Part shown: positions 22,578-31,545 of the stretch, one piece after another
How the letters are laid out: every line of letters begins with the position of its first letter
Position numbering within the stretch: the first letter of the stretch is position 1
NCBI GenBank assembly: GCA_031550605.1
Contig: JAVBOK010000033.1
Coordinates: 1-46,771 of the forward strand
Reading direction: 5' to 3'
Length of the DNA stretch: 46,771 bases
DNA from: FLUQ01 sp031550605
GTDB taxonomy: Bacteria > Desulfobacterota > Desulfovibrionia > Desulfovibrionales > Desulfovibrionaceae
The notes under the pieces: generated by a model
Seen by the model: the letters and a program-made list of their open reading frames with translations, nothing else
Told to the model about the DNA's origin: nothing
Database searches by the model: none
Position numbers and translations under genes: made by a program

Positions 22578-25535
22578 TCAGCCCAGCCAGGTCCGCAGAA
22601 CCGCCATCAGCACGTCGACTTCAAAGGGTTTGGGAATATGGTCGTTCATGCCGGCATACCGGCAGCGCTGCCGTTCCTCCATCATGGCGTGCGCGGTCAT
22701 GGCGATGACCGGCAGTGAGGCGAAGCGGGCCTGCTGCCGGATGCGCCGGATGGCCTCATAGCCGTCCATGACCGGCATCTGCAGATCCATCAGCACCAGA
22801 TCAAAAGGTTCGGCGGCGTTCTCCAGCGCGTCCAGAGCCTCGCGGCCGTTGCCGGCGACGGTCACGCGGGCGCCCGCGGCGCACAGCAGTTCCTCCGCGA
22901 TTTCCTGGTTCAGGGGATTGTCTTCCGCCAGCAGCAGCAGCTTGCCCGCGAAGGGCGCGCGCTCCTGCGCCGCCGCTTCCGCCGGGACGCGGTCCGCGCC
23001 GCGCTGCGCGGCGCGGAGGCCAAAAGGACAGGTGATGATCACCCGCGTGCCCTTGCCGAGTTCCCCGGCCAGTTCAATGTCGCCGCCCATCAGCTGCAGC
23101 AGGCGTTTGCAGATGACCAGCCCCAGGCCCGTCCCCCCGAAACGGCGGGTGGTGGAACTGTCCGCCTGGGTGAACGCCTGGAACAGCCGCCGGCGCTGTT
23201 CTTCGTCAAGCCCGATCCCGGTGTCGGTCACCGTGAATTCGAGCAGGGCCGTTTCCGCATCCGTGCGCAGAGCGCGGCAGCGCAGGTCCACGCCGCCTTT
23301 TTCCGTAAATTTGACCGCGTTGCTGATCACGTTGTTCAAAATCTGCCCCAGACGCAGCGGGTCGCCCGCAAGATCGCAGGGGGTGCCGGGGGCAACGGAC
23401 ACGGACAGGCCTATGTTCTTGTCAGCCGCCTCCTGCGCGAACATGGACCGCACGGCGTCCGTCACGTCGCCGAGGTTGAAGGGAAACGACCCCACAACCA
23501 GCTTTCCGGCCTCGATTTTGGAAAAATCGAGGATATCGTTGATGACGCCCAGCAAAGAGCGGGCCGCGCCGTTGATTTTCTGCAGCCGGTCACGCTGCTT
23601 GTCGTCGATATCCGCTTGCAGGGCAAGGTGCGAAAGCCCCATGATCGCGTTCATGGGCGTACGGATTTCATGGCTCATGTTGGCCAGAAATTCGCTTTTG
23701 GCCCTGTTGGCGCTTTCCGCCGCATCCAGGGCCCGGATCATATCCGTGACGTCGATGACGTTGATCAGCACCCCGGTCAGAGTTCTGTCTTTATACAGCG
23801 GCTGCAGCCGCATGCGGATCGCCCGCTCTTCCATGCGCACTTCACACATGACAATGGGATGGTCCGGCGTTTCACGGAACGCGCGCAGAGAGGACGCCGC
23901 CTTTGCGCTCTTTTCCGGCGTATGGAACAGGCTGAAATGTCTGTTCATGAAATGTTCGCGCGGCCTGCCCATAAAACGGCACATCCATTCGTTGATTTCG
24001 AGCAGAACTCCTGACGCGTCGGTAAAAATGACCCCTTCATCCATGCCGCCGACCATGGCGGAAAATCTGCGGGCCTGGAATTCCGCGTCCTCGCGCAGTT
24101 TTTCCGATTCGGCCAGCGAAGACGCCAGCGTGCGGGAAAGCTCCGCCGCTTCCTGCCGGTGTTCGGCCAGCGCCGTTTCATCGCGCACGAACAGCACGAC
24201 CCGGCCTTCCGGCAATTTTGCGCTGTCGCAGACCAGGATCAGTTTCTGTCCTTCCTTGTGCGCGGCCGGAATTTCCGTTCGCGGCAACGCGCCGGCAAGT
24301 TCCCTGTCCGAAACGGAGGGCAGCAGGTCGCGCACGCCCAAACTGACCAGTTCTTCCGCCGTATAGCCGAAAATGGCGCAGGCCGCGGCGTTCACGTCGC
24401 GCACGCGCCCGTCGGGTTCAACCAGCAGGACGCCGTACGGCGCATTATCCACGTACGCCCGTCTGCGGGACGCTTCGCGCAGTTTCGCCTTTGTCACCAG
24501 CTCCCTGGCCGTGGCCTTGTTCGCCCGCACGGCCCACGCCGCCATCAACGCCGCCCCGGCCGCGCAGACCCCGGCCAGCCAGTACCAGGCCTCCTCCGTT
24601 TCCCGGTTCAACTCGCTGCTGGCCCTGCGAAAGACCACCCACCAGCGCTCGGCCATATCCGCCGCCGCCCGCACGGGAGCCGCGGCGAAATCCCAGGCGG
24701 CGCCGCCCGCTTCGGTGCGGAACACGGAGTGTTCGAACGGGTCGAGATGGCCGAGCACGGCTTTTGCCTCGACCCGGTTGGCGGAGTTGAGGATTTTGTT
24801 CTTGTCCCGGTGGGCCACATAGAGGCCGCGCGAATCCAGGAGTTCAAGGCCGGTGGTCCGGCTCATGGTGAAGTTGGCGATTAGATGGTCGCTGAAATGG
24901 CCCAGTTTCACGCCGAAGCCGAAGGCGCCCAGCAACTGGCCCTGGCCGTCCTTGATCGGCACGGCCACCATGAACAGGGGCGGCAGGCCGGGCACGGCAT
25001 TGGGCTTGGCTTCGCTGATGAAGCCCGCCGAACCTTCCGCCACGGCCTTGATGTAGCTGAAATCAAAGCCGCCCACCCCCACGCTTCTGCCGCCGATGGA
25101 ATCCACCAGGGAACAGGCGTGGCGCACGATTTTCCGCGTGCCGCCGTCGGTGACCGTCAGGGTTTCCGAAGGATCCCTGAAAAAAATCATGATGTTGATC
25201 AGGGTGAAATCCGGCTGCCGGGAATGGATGGATTCAAGATACCGCGTCACCCGGCCGCGCAGGGCCATGTTCCGCGGATCGGCGCAATACTCGCGGACGA
25301 TCGGGACCGCGGCCAGGGACGCGGCGAACTGCAGCTGGTCGTCAAGCCACAGGCGCAACGCCGTGCTTACCTGCGCCGCAAGGCGCGCGTTCATGTCCCA
25401 GGACAGGGAACGGCGCTGTTCATAGATCTGGCGGTAAGAGAAAACGCCGATGCCCGTAAAAAGCGCGAACGAAAAAACACAGGTCAGCAGAACGAAAAAT
25501 TTACCGCCCGGATTGAATAAAACGCGCCACTGCAT
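22578..25535 (-). CDS. hybrid sensor histidine kinase (dCache-PAS-PAS-HisKA-HATPase-REC)
   Basis: A 985-residue inner-membrane sensor. A helix at about 12-34 leads into a periplasmic dCache-type region (about 40-310), then a second helix near 315-340. PAS domains follow at about 365-470 (YVDNAPYGVLLVEPDGRVRDVN) and 500-610. The HisKA box FLANMSHEIRTPMNAIMG has the phospho-acceptor His622. The ATPase has NAVKFTEKGG, DTGIGL and FGGTGLGL. The C-terminal receiver (about 865-980) accepts phosphate at Asp917 in LVLMDLQMPVMDG and ends IPKPFE. No output domain follows, so the signal passes to a separate phosphotransfer or response protein, not in this window. It is convergent with the DUF2156 gene. 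The ligand is unknown; dCache domains sense small molecules. Confidence 0.95.
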   Translation of the reverse strand: MQWRVLFNPGGKFFVLLTCVFSFALFTGIGVFSYRQIYEQRRSLSWDMNARLAAQVSTALRLWLDDQLQFAASLAAVPIVREYCADPRNMALRGRVTRYLESIHSRQPDFTLINIMIFFRDPSETLTVTDGGTRKIVRHACSLVDSIGGRSVGVGGFDFSYIKAVAEGSAGFISEAKPNAVPGLPPLFMVAVPIKDGQGQLLGAFGFGVKLGHFSDHLIANFTMSRTTGLELLDSRGLYVAHRDKNKILNSANRVEAKAVLGHLDPFEHSVFRTEAGGAAWDFAAAPVRAAADMAERWWVVFRRASSELNRETEEAWYWLAGVCAAGAALMAAWAVRANKATARELVTKAKLREASRRRAYVDNAPYGVLLVEPDGRVRDVNAAACAIFGYTAEELVSLGVRDLLPSVSDRELAGALPRTEIPAAHKEGQKLILVCDSAKLPEGRVVLFVRDETALAEHRQEAAELSRTLASSLAESEKLREDAEFQARRFSAMVGGMDEGVIFTDASGVLLEINEWMCRFMGRPREHFMNRHFSLFHTPEKSAKAASSLRAFRETPDHPIVMCEVRMEERAIRMRLQPLYKDRTLTGVLINVIDVTDMIRALDAAESANRAKSEFLANMSHEIRTPMNAIMGLSHLALQADIDDKQRDRLQKINGAARSLLGVINDILDFSKIEAGKLVVGSFPFNLGDVTDAVRSMFAQEAADKNIGLSVSVAPGTPCDLAGDPLRLGQILNNVISNAVKFTEKGGVDLRCRALRTDAETALLEFTVTDTGIGLDEEQRRRLFQAFTQADSSTTRRFGGTGLGLVICKRLLQLMGGDIELAGELGKGTRVIITCPFGLRAAQRGADRVPAEAAAQERAPFAGKLLLLAEDNPLNQEIAEELLCAAGARVTVAGNGREALDALENAAEPFDLVLMDLQMPVMDGYEAIRRIRQQARFASLPVIAMTAHAMMEERQRCRYAGMNDHIPKPFEVDVLMAVLRTWLG

Positions 25536-25598
25536 GCTGTCATACCGCCCAGTTATGGCGTGTGAGGAAACGGAATGTTTCCGGCGCGGAAAAACGAC

Positions 25599-25648
25599 AA
25601 AAAATACCTGAAACGCATCGCGCCAGATGCAGGCGCGTGTGTTTCAGG
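25599..25648 (-). terminator. intrinsic terminator of the ahb heme operon
   Basis: Arms CCTGAAAC (25607-25614) and GTTTCAGG (25641-25648) enclose a second stem CGCGCC/GGCGCG. On the minus strand the hairpin is followed by six T residues (25599-25604 on the plus strand). It lies about 175 bp past the last operon gene. The rest of 25536-25821 holds no gene. Confidence 0.85.
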
Positions 25649-25821
25649 TGTTATAATAAAAAGTACCGCAAAATATCAATACGTGTTTTCGCATCGTGCC
25701 GTTTTGCATGCGATATGCGTGATGCCTCACCGCGCAATTCAGCCCCGCGCGGCATACAGCGGCACGTCTTTGCGCCCCGTGCTTCACGCCAGCCGCGCGG
25801 GCCGCCGGGCACGGGGTCCGG

Positions 25822-26364
25822 CTACACGTCCATCTGGAAATCGACCCTGATTTTGTACATGCGCTTCGCGGGCAGGTTCAGAACGGGCACGCCCGTCGCG
25901 GCCGTGATGTCCGCCAGCGTCTTTTCCACATCCGCCCGCGACGGGCCGATACAGGTGAACCACACATTGTACGCATGGTCGCGCAGGTAATTGTGGGTGA
26001 CGCCGGGCTGCGCGTTGACCTGGCCGATGAAGGCGTCCAATTTTTCCGGCGGCGCTTTGGCCGCGCACAGCGTGCTGTGAAAACCCAGTTTTCCGGACTG
26101 GAAATTGGCCCCGATGCGGCGGATAAGCCCCCTGCCGCGCATGGCGCGCACACGCGCGAGGGCTTCTTCCTCCCCCACGCCGGCGGCCGCGCCGATGGCC
26201 GCATAGGGCCGGGAGACCAGCGGAAATCCCGACTGGATCAGGCCGAGTATCTTTCTGTCCGCCGCATCCAGCACCGCATCCAGCGCCGCATCCGGGGCCG
26301 CATCAACGGCCGCGCCGCCGGCGGCCGGCGCATCCTCGCGGTTGCCGGGGAATTGTTCCGCCAT
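25822..26364 (-). CDS. siroheme decarboxylase subunit (AhbA/AhbB type)
   Basis: A 180-residue cytoplasmic protein. The ATG at 26362-26364 follows GAGGAG and lies 12 bp after the ahbD stop. The fold is that of Lrp/AsnC regulators turned enzymes: a winged helix (ADRKILGLIQSGFPLVSRPYAAIG) and an RAM-like domain ending RMYKIRVDFQMDV. The stretch GVTHNYLRDHAYNVWFTCIG is the conserved decarboxylase block, with His-Asn-Tyr and the downstream Trp. AhbA and AhbB together convert siroheme to 12,18-didecarboxysiroheme; here only one of the pair is present, and which one is not decided. The N-terminal 40 residues are an Ala/Asp-rich low-complexity extension. Confidence 0.88.
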   Translation of the reverse strand: MAEQFPGNREDAPAAGGAAVDAAPDAALDAVLDAADRKILGLIQSGFPLVSRPYAAIGAAAGVGEEEALARVRAMRGRGLIRRIGANFQSGKLGFHSTLCAAKAPPEKLDAFIGQVNAQPGVTHNYLRDHAYNVWFTCIGPSRADVEKTLADITAATGVPVLNLPAKRMYKIRVDFQMDV

Positions 26365-26375
26365 CGCAAAGCTCC

Positions 26376-27563
26376 TCACAAACCGCCGCCGCAACCGCCG
26401 ATTCCCGCGCAGCTGCCTCCGGAAGGCATCCGCCCGGTCCCGGCCGCGCCGGAACGCGCGGGAGTATGGGCGCACAGGGGTTCTTCCGCCATGTATTCGC
26501 CGGTCAGGCTGTACGCGCGCGCGCGGCAGCCGCCGCAAACGCCGTGGTATTCGCAGACGCCGCATTTGCCCGCATAGGCGGACTTGTCGCGAAACCGTAA
26601 AAAGGGCGCCGCAGTGCGCCAGATTTCCGGAAACGGCGTGTGAAAGACGTTGCCGCAATCCAGTTCAAGATATCCGCAAGGCTGCACCTGCCCGGTATGG
26701 CTGATAAAACAGAAGCCCGTGCCGCCCAGGCAGCCGCGGGTCAGCGCGTCCATGCCGAAACTCGCGGGGGTCACGGCCAGGCCCTCGGCCCTGGCCCGCT
26801 GGCGCATGATGCGGTAATACTGCGGCGCGCAGGTGGCTTTCAGGTGCATGTCCGTGGTTTTGCGGAAATCGTAAAACCAGTTGAGCGTTTGCTCGTATTC
26901 ATCCGCGCTGATGATCTGGTCCCGCAGGGCGTCGGCCCGGCCCATGGGAACCAGCAGAAAAATATGCCAGGCCGCCGCGCCCAGACGCTCCGCCAGAGAA
27001 AATATGGTTTTGAAATGCCCCAGGTTGTCCCTGGTGACCGTGGTGTTGATCTGGAACGGCACGCCGGCCTCGCGCAAGTGCGCGATACCCCGCAGCGCCG
27101 CGTCAAAAGCCCCTTTCTCCCCGCGAAACGCATCGTGAAAATCCGCGTTCGCTCCGTCAAGGGAAATGGAGCACCGCGCGATGCCCGCGTCCGCGATTCT
27201 TCGCGCGGCCTCGGCCGTGATCAGGGTGCCGTTGGGGGCCATCACGGCCCTCAGGCCCTTGTCCCGCGCATAGGCGGCCAGTTCGTAGATATCCGGCCGC
27301 AGCATGGGTTCCCCGCCGGTGAAGATGACGATGGGGCTGCCCACTTCCGGAAAGGTATCGAGAAGCGCCTTTGCCTCGGCCGTGCCGCATTCGCCGGGAT
27401 AGGGTTCGCTGTGCGCCTGCGCCCGGCAGTGGCGGCAGGCCAGGTTGCACGACCGGGTGACTTCCCAGGCGACCAGGCGCAGAACCGGCGATCCGTCCGC
27501 CAGCACGCGCGGGCCGGCCGCCCCGCGGCCGCCGGGATGGTCCGTCACGGAACCCGGATTCAC
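26376..27563 (-). CDS. ahbD: AhbD heme synthase (radical SAM)
   Basis: A 395-residue radical-SAM enzyme that decarboxylates iron-coproporphyrin III to heme b, the last step of the siroheme-dependent route. The start is GTG, overlapping the hemB stop in GTGA. The Fe4S4 motif is CNLACRHC (Cys39, Cys43, Cys46), followed by GGEP. The C-terminal cysteine cluster is KCGVCEYHGVCGGCRARAYSL and TGEYMAEEPLC, a SPASM-like second iron-sulfur site seen in AhbD. A Gly/Cys-rich tail, GGSCAGIGGCGGGL, is unusual. It sits between hemB and the AhbA/B-type gene in the heme operon. Confidence 0.92.
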   Translation of the reverse strand: MNPGSVTDHPGGRGAAGPRVLADGSPVLRLVAWEVTRSCNLACRHCRAQAHSEPYPGECGTAEAKALLDTFPEVGSPIVIFTGGEPMLRPDIYELAAYARDKGLRAVMAPNGTLITAEAARRIADAGIARCSISLDGANADFHDAFRGEKGAFDAALRGIAHLREAGVPFQINTTVTRDNLGHFKTIFSLAERLGAAAWHIFLLVPMGRADALRDQIISADEYEQTLNWFYDFRKTTDMHLKATCAPQYYRIMRQRARAEGLAVTPASFGMDALTRGCLGGTGFCFISHTGQVQPCGYLELDCGNVFHTPFPEIWRTAAPFLRFRDKSAYAGKCGVCEYHGVCGGCRARAYSLTGEYMAEEPLCAHTPARSGAAGTGRMPSGGSCAGIGGCGGGL

Positions 27564-28540
27564 TGCACCAGTCCTTTTTCCAGAAGTTCCGCGGCGAAAT
27601 AGGTGATGATCATATCCGCCCCGGCCCGTTTGACGCCCGCCAGCGCTTCCAGAACCACGGCGGTTTCGTCAATCCAGCCGTGGCCGCCCGCCGCCTTGAT
27701 CATGGAGTATTCGCCGCTGACCTGGTACGCGGCCAGGGGCAGGTCGCACATGTCCCGCACGCGGCGCAGAACGTCCAGATACGGCAGGGCGGGTTTCACG
27801 ATCAGCATGTCCGCGCCTTCGGCGATGTCCGCCGCGGCTTCGCGCAGGGCTTCGCGGGCGTTGGGAGGGTCCATCTGGTAGGTTTTGCGGTTGCCGAATT
27901 TCGGGGTGGATTCCGCCGCTTCGCGGAACGGCCCGTAAAAGGCGGACGCGTACTTCACCGCATAGGACATGACCGGGATATGGGCAAACCCTTCGCCGTC
28001 AAGCAGGTTTCGCATGGCCGCGACCCGGCCGTCCATCATGTCCGAAGGGGCGATGATGTCGGCCCCGGCCCTGGCGTGCGAAAGCGCCACCCGGCTGAGC
28101 ACGTCCACTGTTTCTTCGTTGCGCACCAAGCCTTCGGGACTCAAGATGCCGCAATGGCCGTGGGAAGTGTATTCGCACAGGCACACGTCGGTGATGACCA
28201 CCAGCTGCCTGAAGCGTTCTTTCAAACGCCGCACCACGCGCTGCACGATGCCGTCTTCCGCGTGGGCTTCGCTGCCCAGTTCGTTTTTCCGGTTCGGAAT
28301 GCCGAACAGAAGGCAGCTGCGCAGGCCCGCGCCAACGGCTTTCGCCACGGCCTCTTCCAGGGCGTCCGGCGAAAACTGGAACTGCCCCGGCATGGATATG
28401 ATGGGTTTGGCAAAGCCCTTTTCCGGCGTGTCCACCGCGAAATAGGGCATGATCAAATCTTTGGGCCGCACGAAATTCTCGCGGACCATTTCCCGTAGGG
28501 TACCCGTGCGGCGCAGCCGCCTGCCTCTGTGTATCATCAT
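27560..28540 (-). CDS. hemB: porphobilinogen synthase (delta-aminolevulinic acid dehydratase)
   Basis: A 326-residue cytoplasmic enzyme that condenses two 5-aminolevulinate molecules to porphobilinogen. The ATG overlaps the ahbC stop (ATGA), and an immediate second ATG follows. The zinc-binding cysteines are in VCLCEYTSHGHCG (Cys120, Cys122, Cys130), so this is the zinc-dependent type. The Schiff-base region has Lys249 in MLIVKPALPYLD, and Lys196 is in MSYAVKYASAFYGPFREA. Length and motifs are typical. It is coupled at both ends, to ahbC and ahbD, which places early porphyrin synthesis and the alternative heme branch in one transcript. Confidence 0.97.
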   Translation of the reverse strand: MMIHRGRRLRRTGTLREMVRENFVRPKDLIMPYFAVDTPEKGFAKPIISMPGQFQFSPDALEEAVAKAVGAGLRSCLLFGIPNRKNELGSEAHAEDGIVQRVVRRLKERFRQLVVITDVCLCEYTSHGHCGILSPEGLVRNEETVDVLSRVALSHARAGADIIAPSDMMDGRVAAMRNLLDGEGFAHIPVMSYAVKYASAFYGPFREAAESTPKFGNRKTYQMDPPNAREALREAAADIAEGADMLIVKPALPYLDVLRRVRDMCDLPLAAYQVSGEYSMIKAAGGHGWIDETAVVLEALAGVKRAGADMIITYFAAELLEKGLVQ

Positions 28541-29718
28541 AGTCCGATCTCCGCATTCGTTAAATAGCAGGCCGGGTCCTCGGCCCAGACGTCGCCATGC
28601 ACGGCTTCCGCCCTGGCCCTGAAATTGCCGCCGCAAACGGAAAGAAAGCGGCAGCGGGCGCAGCGGCCTTTGACATGCGCCTGCTTGGTCTTAAGTTTGT
28701 GCAACAGTTCAATGGCCGGATCAAGCCAAATTTCCGAAAAAGGGCGTTCCAGCACATTGCCGAAGCTGTGATTGCGCCAGAACTGGTCGGCGTGCACGGA
28801 CCCGTCCCAGGAAATGCAGCCGATGCCCCTGCCGGAACTGTTGCCTTCGTTGAACTGCAGGAGTTCGAAAACCTGCTTTGCCCTTTCCGGATCCTCACGC
28901 AACAGGCGCAGCCAGATGTAGGGACCGTCCGCGTGGTTGTCCACGGTCAGCACTTCCTTGGTCAGGCCCGCATCGAAAAAGGCTCTGGTCCGGTCCAGGA
29001 TCAGGTCGACCAGAGCGCGGGTCTCCTGATGATTCAAATCTTCTTGAATTAATTCAGAGCCGCGCCCGGCATAGACCAGATGGTAAAAACAAATCCGCGG
29101 GATCTCAAGGTCGCGCACAAGATCGAACAGCAGAGGCACCTGGTCGGCGTTGCGGCGGTTGATGGTGAAGCGCAGCCCCACCTTCAGGCCTTCGGCCTGG
29201 CAGTTTTCAATGCCCTGCAACGCTTTTTTGAACGAGCCCGGCACAACGCGAAAGCGGTCGTGCACATCTTCGCCGCCATCCAGGGATATGCCCACATAAG
29301 AAAGACCCACGGTTTTGAGTTCCCGCGCCTTTTCCTTGCTGATCAGGGTGCCGTTGGTGGAGATGACCGCGCGCATCCCTTTTGCCGTGGCGTAGCCGGC
29401 AAGTTCCGTCAGATCCCGGCGCACCAGCGGTTCGCCCCCGGAGAACAAGATCACGGGGGAACCGAACGCGGCCAGATCGTCGATAATGCGTTTGCCCTGA
29501 TCCGTGCTGATGGCGTCCGCGCCTGATTCGTCCAGGGCCTGGGCGTAGCAGTGGACGCAACGCAAGTTGCAGCGGCGGGTCATGTTCCAGACCACCACCG
29601 GTTTTTTATCCGCGGAAAACTGGAGCAAATGCGAAGGCAGGGCGCCGGAATGCCGGCCGTAACGAAGCGCGTCGGAAGGTTCAACCTGGCCGCAGTACAA
29701 TTTTGAGATGCCTATCAT
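28537..29718 (-). CDS. ahbC: AhbC, 12,18-didecarboxysiroheme deacetylase (radical SAM)
   Basis: A 393-residue radical-SAM enzyme that removes the two acetate side chains of 12,18-didecarboxysiroheme to give iron-coproporphyrin III. The N-terminus MIGISKLYCGQVEPSDALRY is a hallmark of AhbC. The Fe4S4 motif is CNLRCVHC (Cys50, Cys54, Cys57), then GGEP. A C-terminal cluster region, GRCARCRFLSVCGGNFRARA, ends in the extra cysteine of AEDPACYL. It is the first heme gene of the operon. The upstream ribosome site is weak, and it begins 28 bp after the M20 peptidase stop. Confidence 0.94.
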   Translation of the reverse strand: MIGISKLYCGQVEPSDALRYGRHSGALPSHLLQFSADKKPVVVWNMTRRCNLRCVHCYAQALDESGADAISTDQGKRIIDDLAAFGSPVILFSGGEPLVRRDLTELAGYATAKGMRAVISTNGTLISKEKARELKTVGLSYVGISLDGGEDVHDRFRVVPGSFKKALQGIENCQAEGLKVGLRFTINRRNADQVPLLFDLVRDLEIPRICFYHLVYAGRGSELIQEDLNHQETRALVDLILDRTRAFFDAGLTKEVLTVDNHADGPYIWLRLLREDPERAKQVFELLQFNEGNSSGRGIGCISWDGSVHADQFWRNHSFGNVLERPFSEIWLDPAIELLHKLKTKQAHVKGRCARCRFLSVCGGNFRARAEAVHGDVWAEDPACYLTNAEIGL

Positions 29719-29746
29719 TATGATTTCCGAAACAATTCAATGTATA

Positions 29747-30991
29747 TTAAAATAAAGGTTCCGTCACACCCTGTAACCCGGCCAGGGCAAAAAGCAGGAT
29801 CAGGGAGGCTTTAGCGCCGGCCTGGCTGCCTTCCGGCGCGAACCATTCATCCATGGCGTGGGTGCCGCCGGTGTCGCCGCCCGTGCGCACGACCACGGCG
29901 GGGATGTTCCGGCTGATGGGCGCATTGGCGTTGGTGCTCGAATGCGGCATCAGCACGGGCTGAACCCCGGCGGCGGCGGACGCGGCCCAGGCGGCCTGCA
30001 CGATCGGCGCGCCGGGGGGCTGTTCCCCGGCCGGGCGGTCGCCGATGGGCACGCACTCCAGGGTGAGAGCCACGCCGCTTTCCGCGCGGAAGGCGTTCTC
30101 TTCGGCCACCGCGTCGCGGACCGCGCCCAGCATGAGCGCTTCCAGGCCGGCCAGGGCGGCGGAGGAAACCGAGCGCATATCCAGCTTGCAGCGCGCTTCC
30201 CGCGCGATGGAATTGACCGAAGTGCCCCCTTCCACCACCCCGACCGTGCAGGTCGTTTTGGGTGATCCCGGCGGCGTGACCGCCGCCATTTTCGCAATGG
30301 CCCTGCCCATGGCGTGAATCGGGCTGGGCAGGCCGTAGGCCGACCAGCTGTGCCCGCCGGGGCCGGAGAACACAAATTCGTAGCGTTTGGAACCCACCGC
30401 CCCGTAAACAAGATTGCCCGCGGGCCCCGGTTCCACACTGACCACGGCGGCAATGGCGGGATAGTCGTCAAGCAGCCCCTTGATGCCCCGGATGTCGCCT
30501 TCGCCCTCTTCGCCCGCCGTGCCGCCCAGCAGCAGCGGCGATACGGGCTCAAGGCCCGCGCGGCGGATGGCCCGCAGCAGGGAGAGCACCGTGGCCAGCC
30601 CCGCCGTATCGTCGCCGATGCCGGGGCAGTACAGGCAACCGTTCTTTTCCGTGACCGCAAGAGGCGTTTCCCTGGCGAAAACCGTATCCAGATGGGCCTC
30701 GAAAACGATCAGCGGGCCTGCGCCGTCCCGCCCGCGCACAAAGCCGAAGGCATTGTCGTGCCTGTCGATGAAACAGTCTTCCGCCCCGTAGCGTTCCAGC
30801 TTTTCCGCGAACATGGGCGCGCGCAGTTCCCTTTCCGCGAAGGGCGCGCCGTGCAGCAGGACCATTTCCTTCAATTCCGCTATCTTGGCGTCCTGGTCCG
30901 CGTCAAGGAAAGCCAGGGCTTCGCGCATGCGCGGATCCTCCAGCAAAGCGTTGACCGCGGCCTGTATCGTCGGCTCGACAGTGTAGGACAT
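29747..30991 (-). CDS. M20-family metallopeptidase / amidohydrolase
   Basis: A 414-residue cytoplasmic enzyme with a clear GGAGG ribosome site at 30991; a longer frame would begin inside low-complexity sequence. The di-zinc motifs are in order: FEAHLDTVFA (His, Asp), GIGDDTAGLA (bridging Asp), GTAGEEGEGDIRG (catalytic Glu-Glu) and the C-terminal GGTHAMDEWF (His). The dimerisation lid lies around GPGGHSWSAYGLPSPIHAMG. M20 proteins cleave peptides or acylamino acids; the substrate is not predictable. It shares strand and spacing with ahbC (28 bp), so it may be transcribed with the heme operon, though a functional link is unclear. Confidence 0.9.
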   Translation of the reverse strand: MSYTVEPTIQAAVNALLEDPRMREALAFLDADQDAKIAELKEMVLLHGAPFAERELRAPMFAEKLERYGAEDCFIDRHDNAFGFVRGRDGAGPLIVFEAHLDTVFARETPLAVTEKNGCLYCPGIGDDTAGLATVLSLLRAIRRAGLEPVSPLLLGGTAGEEGEGDIRGIKGLLDDYPAIAAVVSVEPGPAGNLVYGAVGSKRYEFVFSGPGGHSWSAYGLPSPIHAMGRAIAKMAAVTPPGSPKTTCTVGVVEGGTSVNSIAREARCKLDMRSVSSAALAGLEALMLGAVRDAVAEENAFRAESGVALTLECVPIGDRPAGEQPPGAPIVQAAWAASAAAGVQPVLMPHSSTNANAPISRNIPAVVVRTGGDTGGTHAMDEWFAPEGSQAGAKASLILLFALAGLQGVTEPLF

Positions 30992-31266
30992 GGCTGCTCC
31001 TCCCAGATTCAGGCGGCGTTCGCGCCGCGCCGCGCTCCGCAACGACGCGCCGTGGTCCCCGGCTTCGGGGTACGGCACCAGCCGCAGCGGGCAAAAGCGC
31101 CTTCCCTCGCAATGCCGAAATAGTACCCCAGCCCCGGACGGAATGCAAACCGGGCGGCGAACGTTCGCCCGCCGCGCGTGCCGCCTGCTTGCCGGGCCGC
31201 CCCCCCCGGGGGGGGAAAGGCGGCGGAACCGCGCCGCGGCGGGCTGCCGCCCCCTGCCGGAACATC
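30992..31266. other. intergenic region upstream of the SRP RNA gene
   Basis: About 275 bp with no credible gene. The M20 gene promoter should be here, but none was identified. It contains an unbroken C8G8 palindrome (31200-31215) inside a larger GCCGCC/GGCGGC hairpin. Confidence 0.6.
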
Positions 31267-31295
31267 TTGACACCCCCACCCCGTCAGGCTAGATA
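31267..31295 (+). promoter_or_regulatory. sigma-70 promoter of the SRP RNA gene
   Basis: A perfect TTGACA (31267-31272), a 17-bp spacer and TAGATA (31290-31295). The predicted start is about seven bases later, at the 5' end of the SRP RNA. Confidence 0.9.
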
Positions 31296-31298
31296 ACG

Positions 31299-31384
31299 GA
31301 GGAGCCGGGCGGCGGAACCGCCGCCAACCCCGCCAGGTCCGAAAGGAAGCAACGGTAACGGTTGTGCCGGGTGTCCGGCTCCTC
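31299..31384 (+). ncRNA. ffs: signal recognition particle 4.5S-type RNA
   Basis: An 86-nt hairpin RNA. The ends GAGGAGCCGG and CCGGCTCCTC pair. The apical domain CAGGTCCGAAAGGAAGCA is the conserved Ffh-binding loop of bacterial SRP RNAs, with the symmetric loop partner around TTGTGCCGGGTG. It targets membrane proteins with Ffh. It has its own promoter and terminator. Confidence 0.95.
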
Positions 31385-31425
31385 AAGAGGCCGAAAGACC
31401 GCTCTTTCGGCCTCTTGCGATTTTT
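31384..31425 (+). terminator. strong intrinsic terminator of ffs
   Basis: A 15-bp stem (31384-31398 with 31403-31417), loop of four bases, then GCGA-like spacing and five T residues (31421-31425). Confidence 0.9.
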
Positions 31426-31545
31426 CCCATTTTGCCATTGGAAAACGTGGTCAAATGCGCTAAGAGAAGACGTCTGTTTCACGGCTGATTCAAAAACGGC
31501 ACACGCCGTTACAGCAATATACTTTATCAATAAGGCAAAAAGCTC

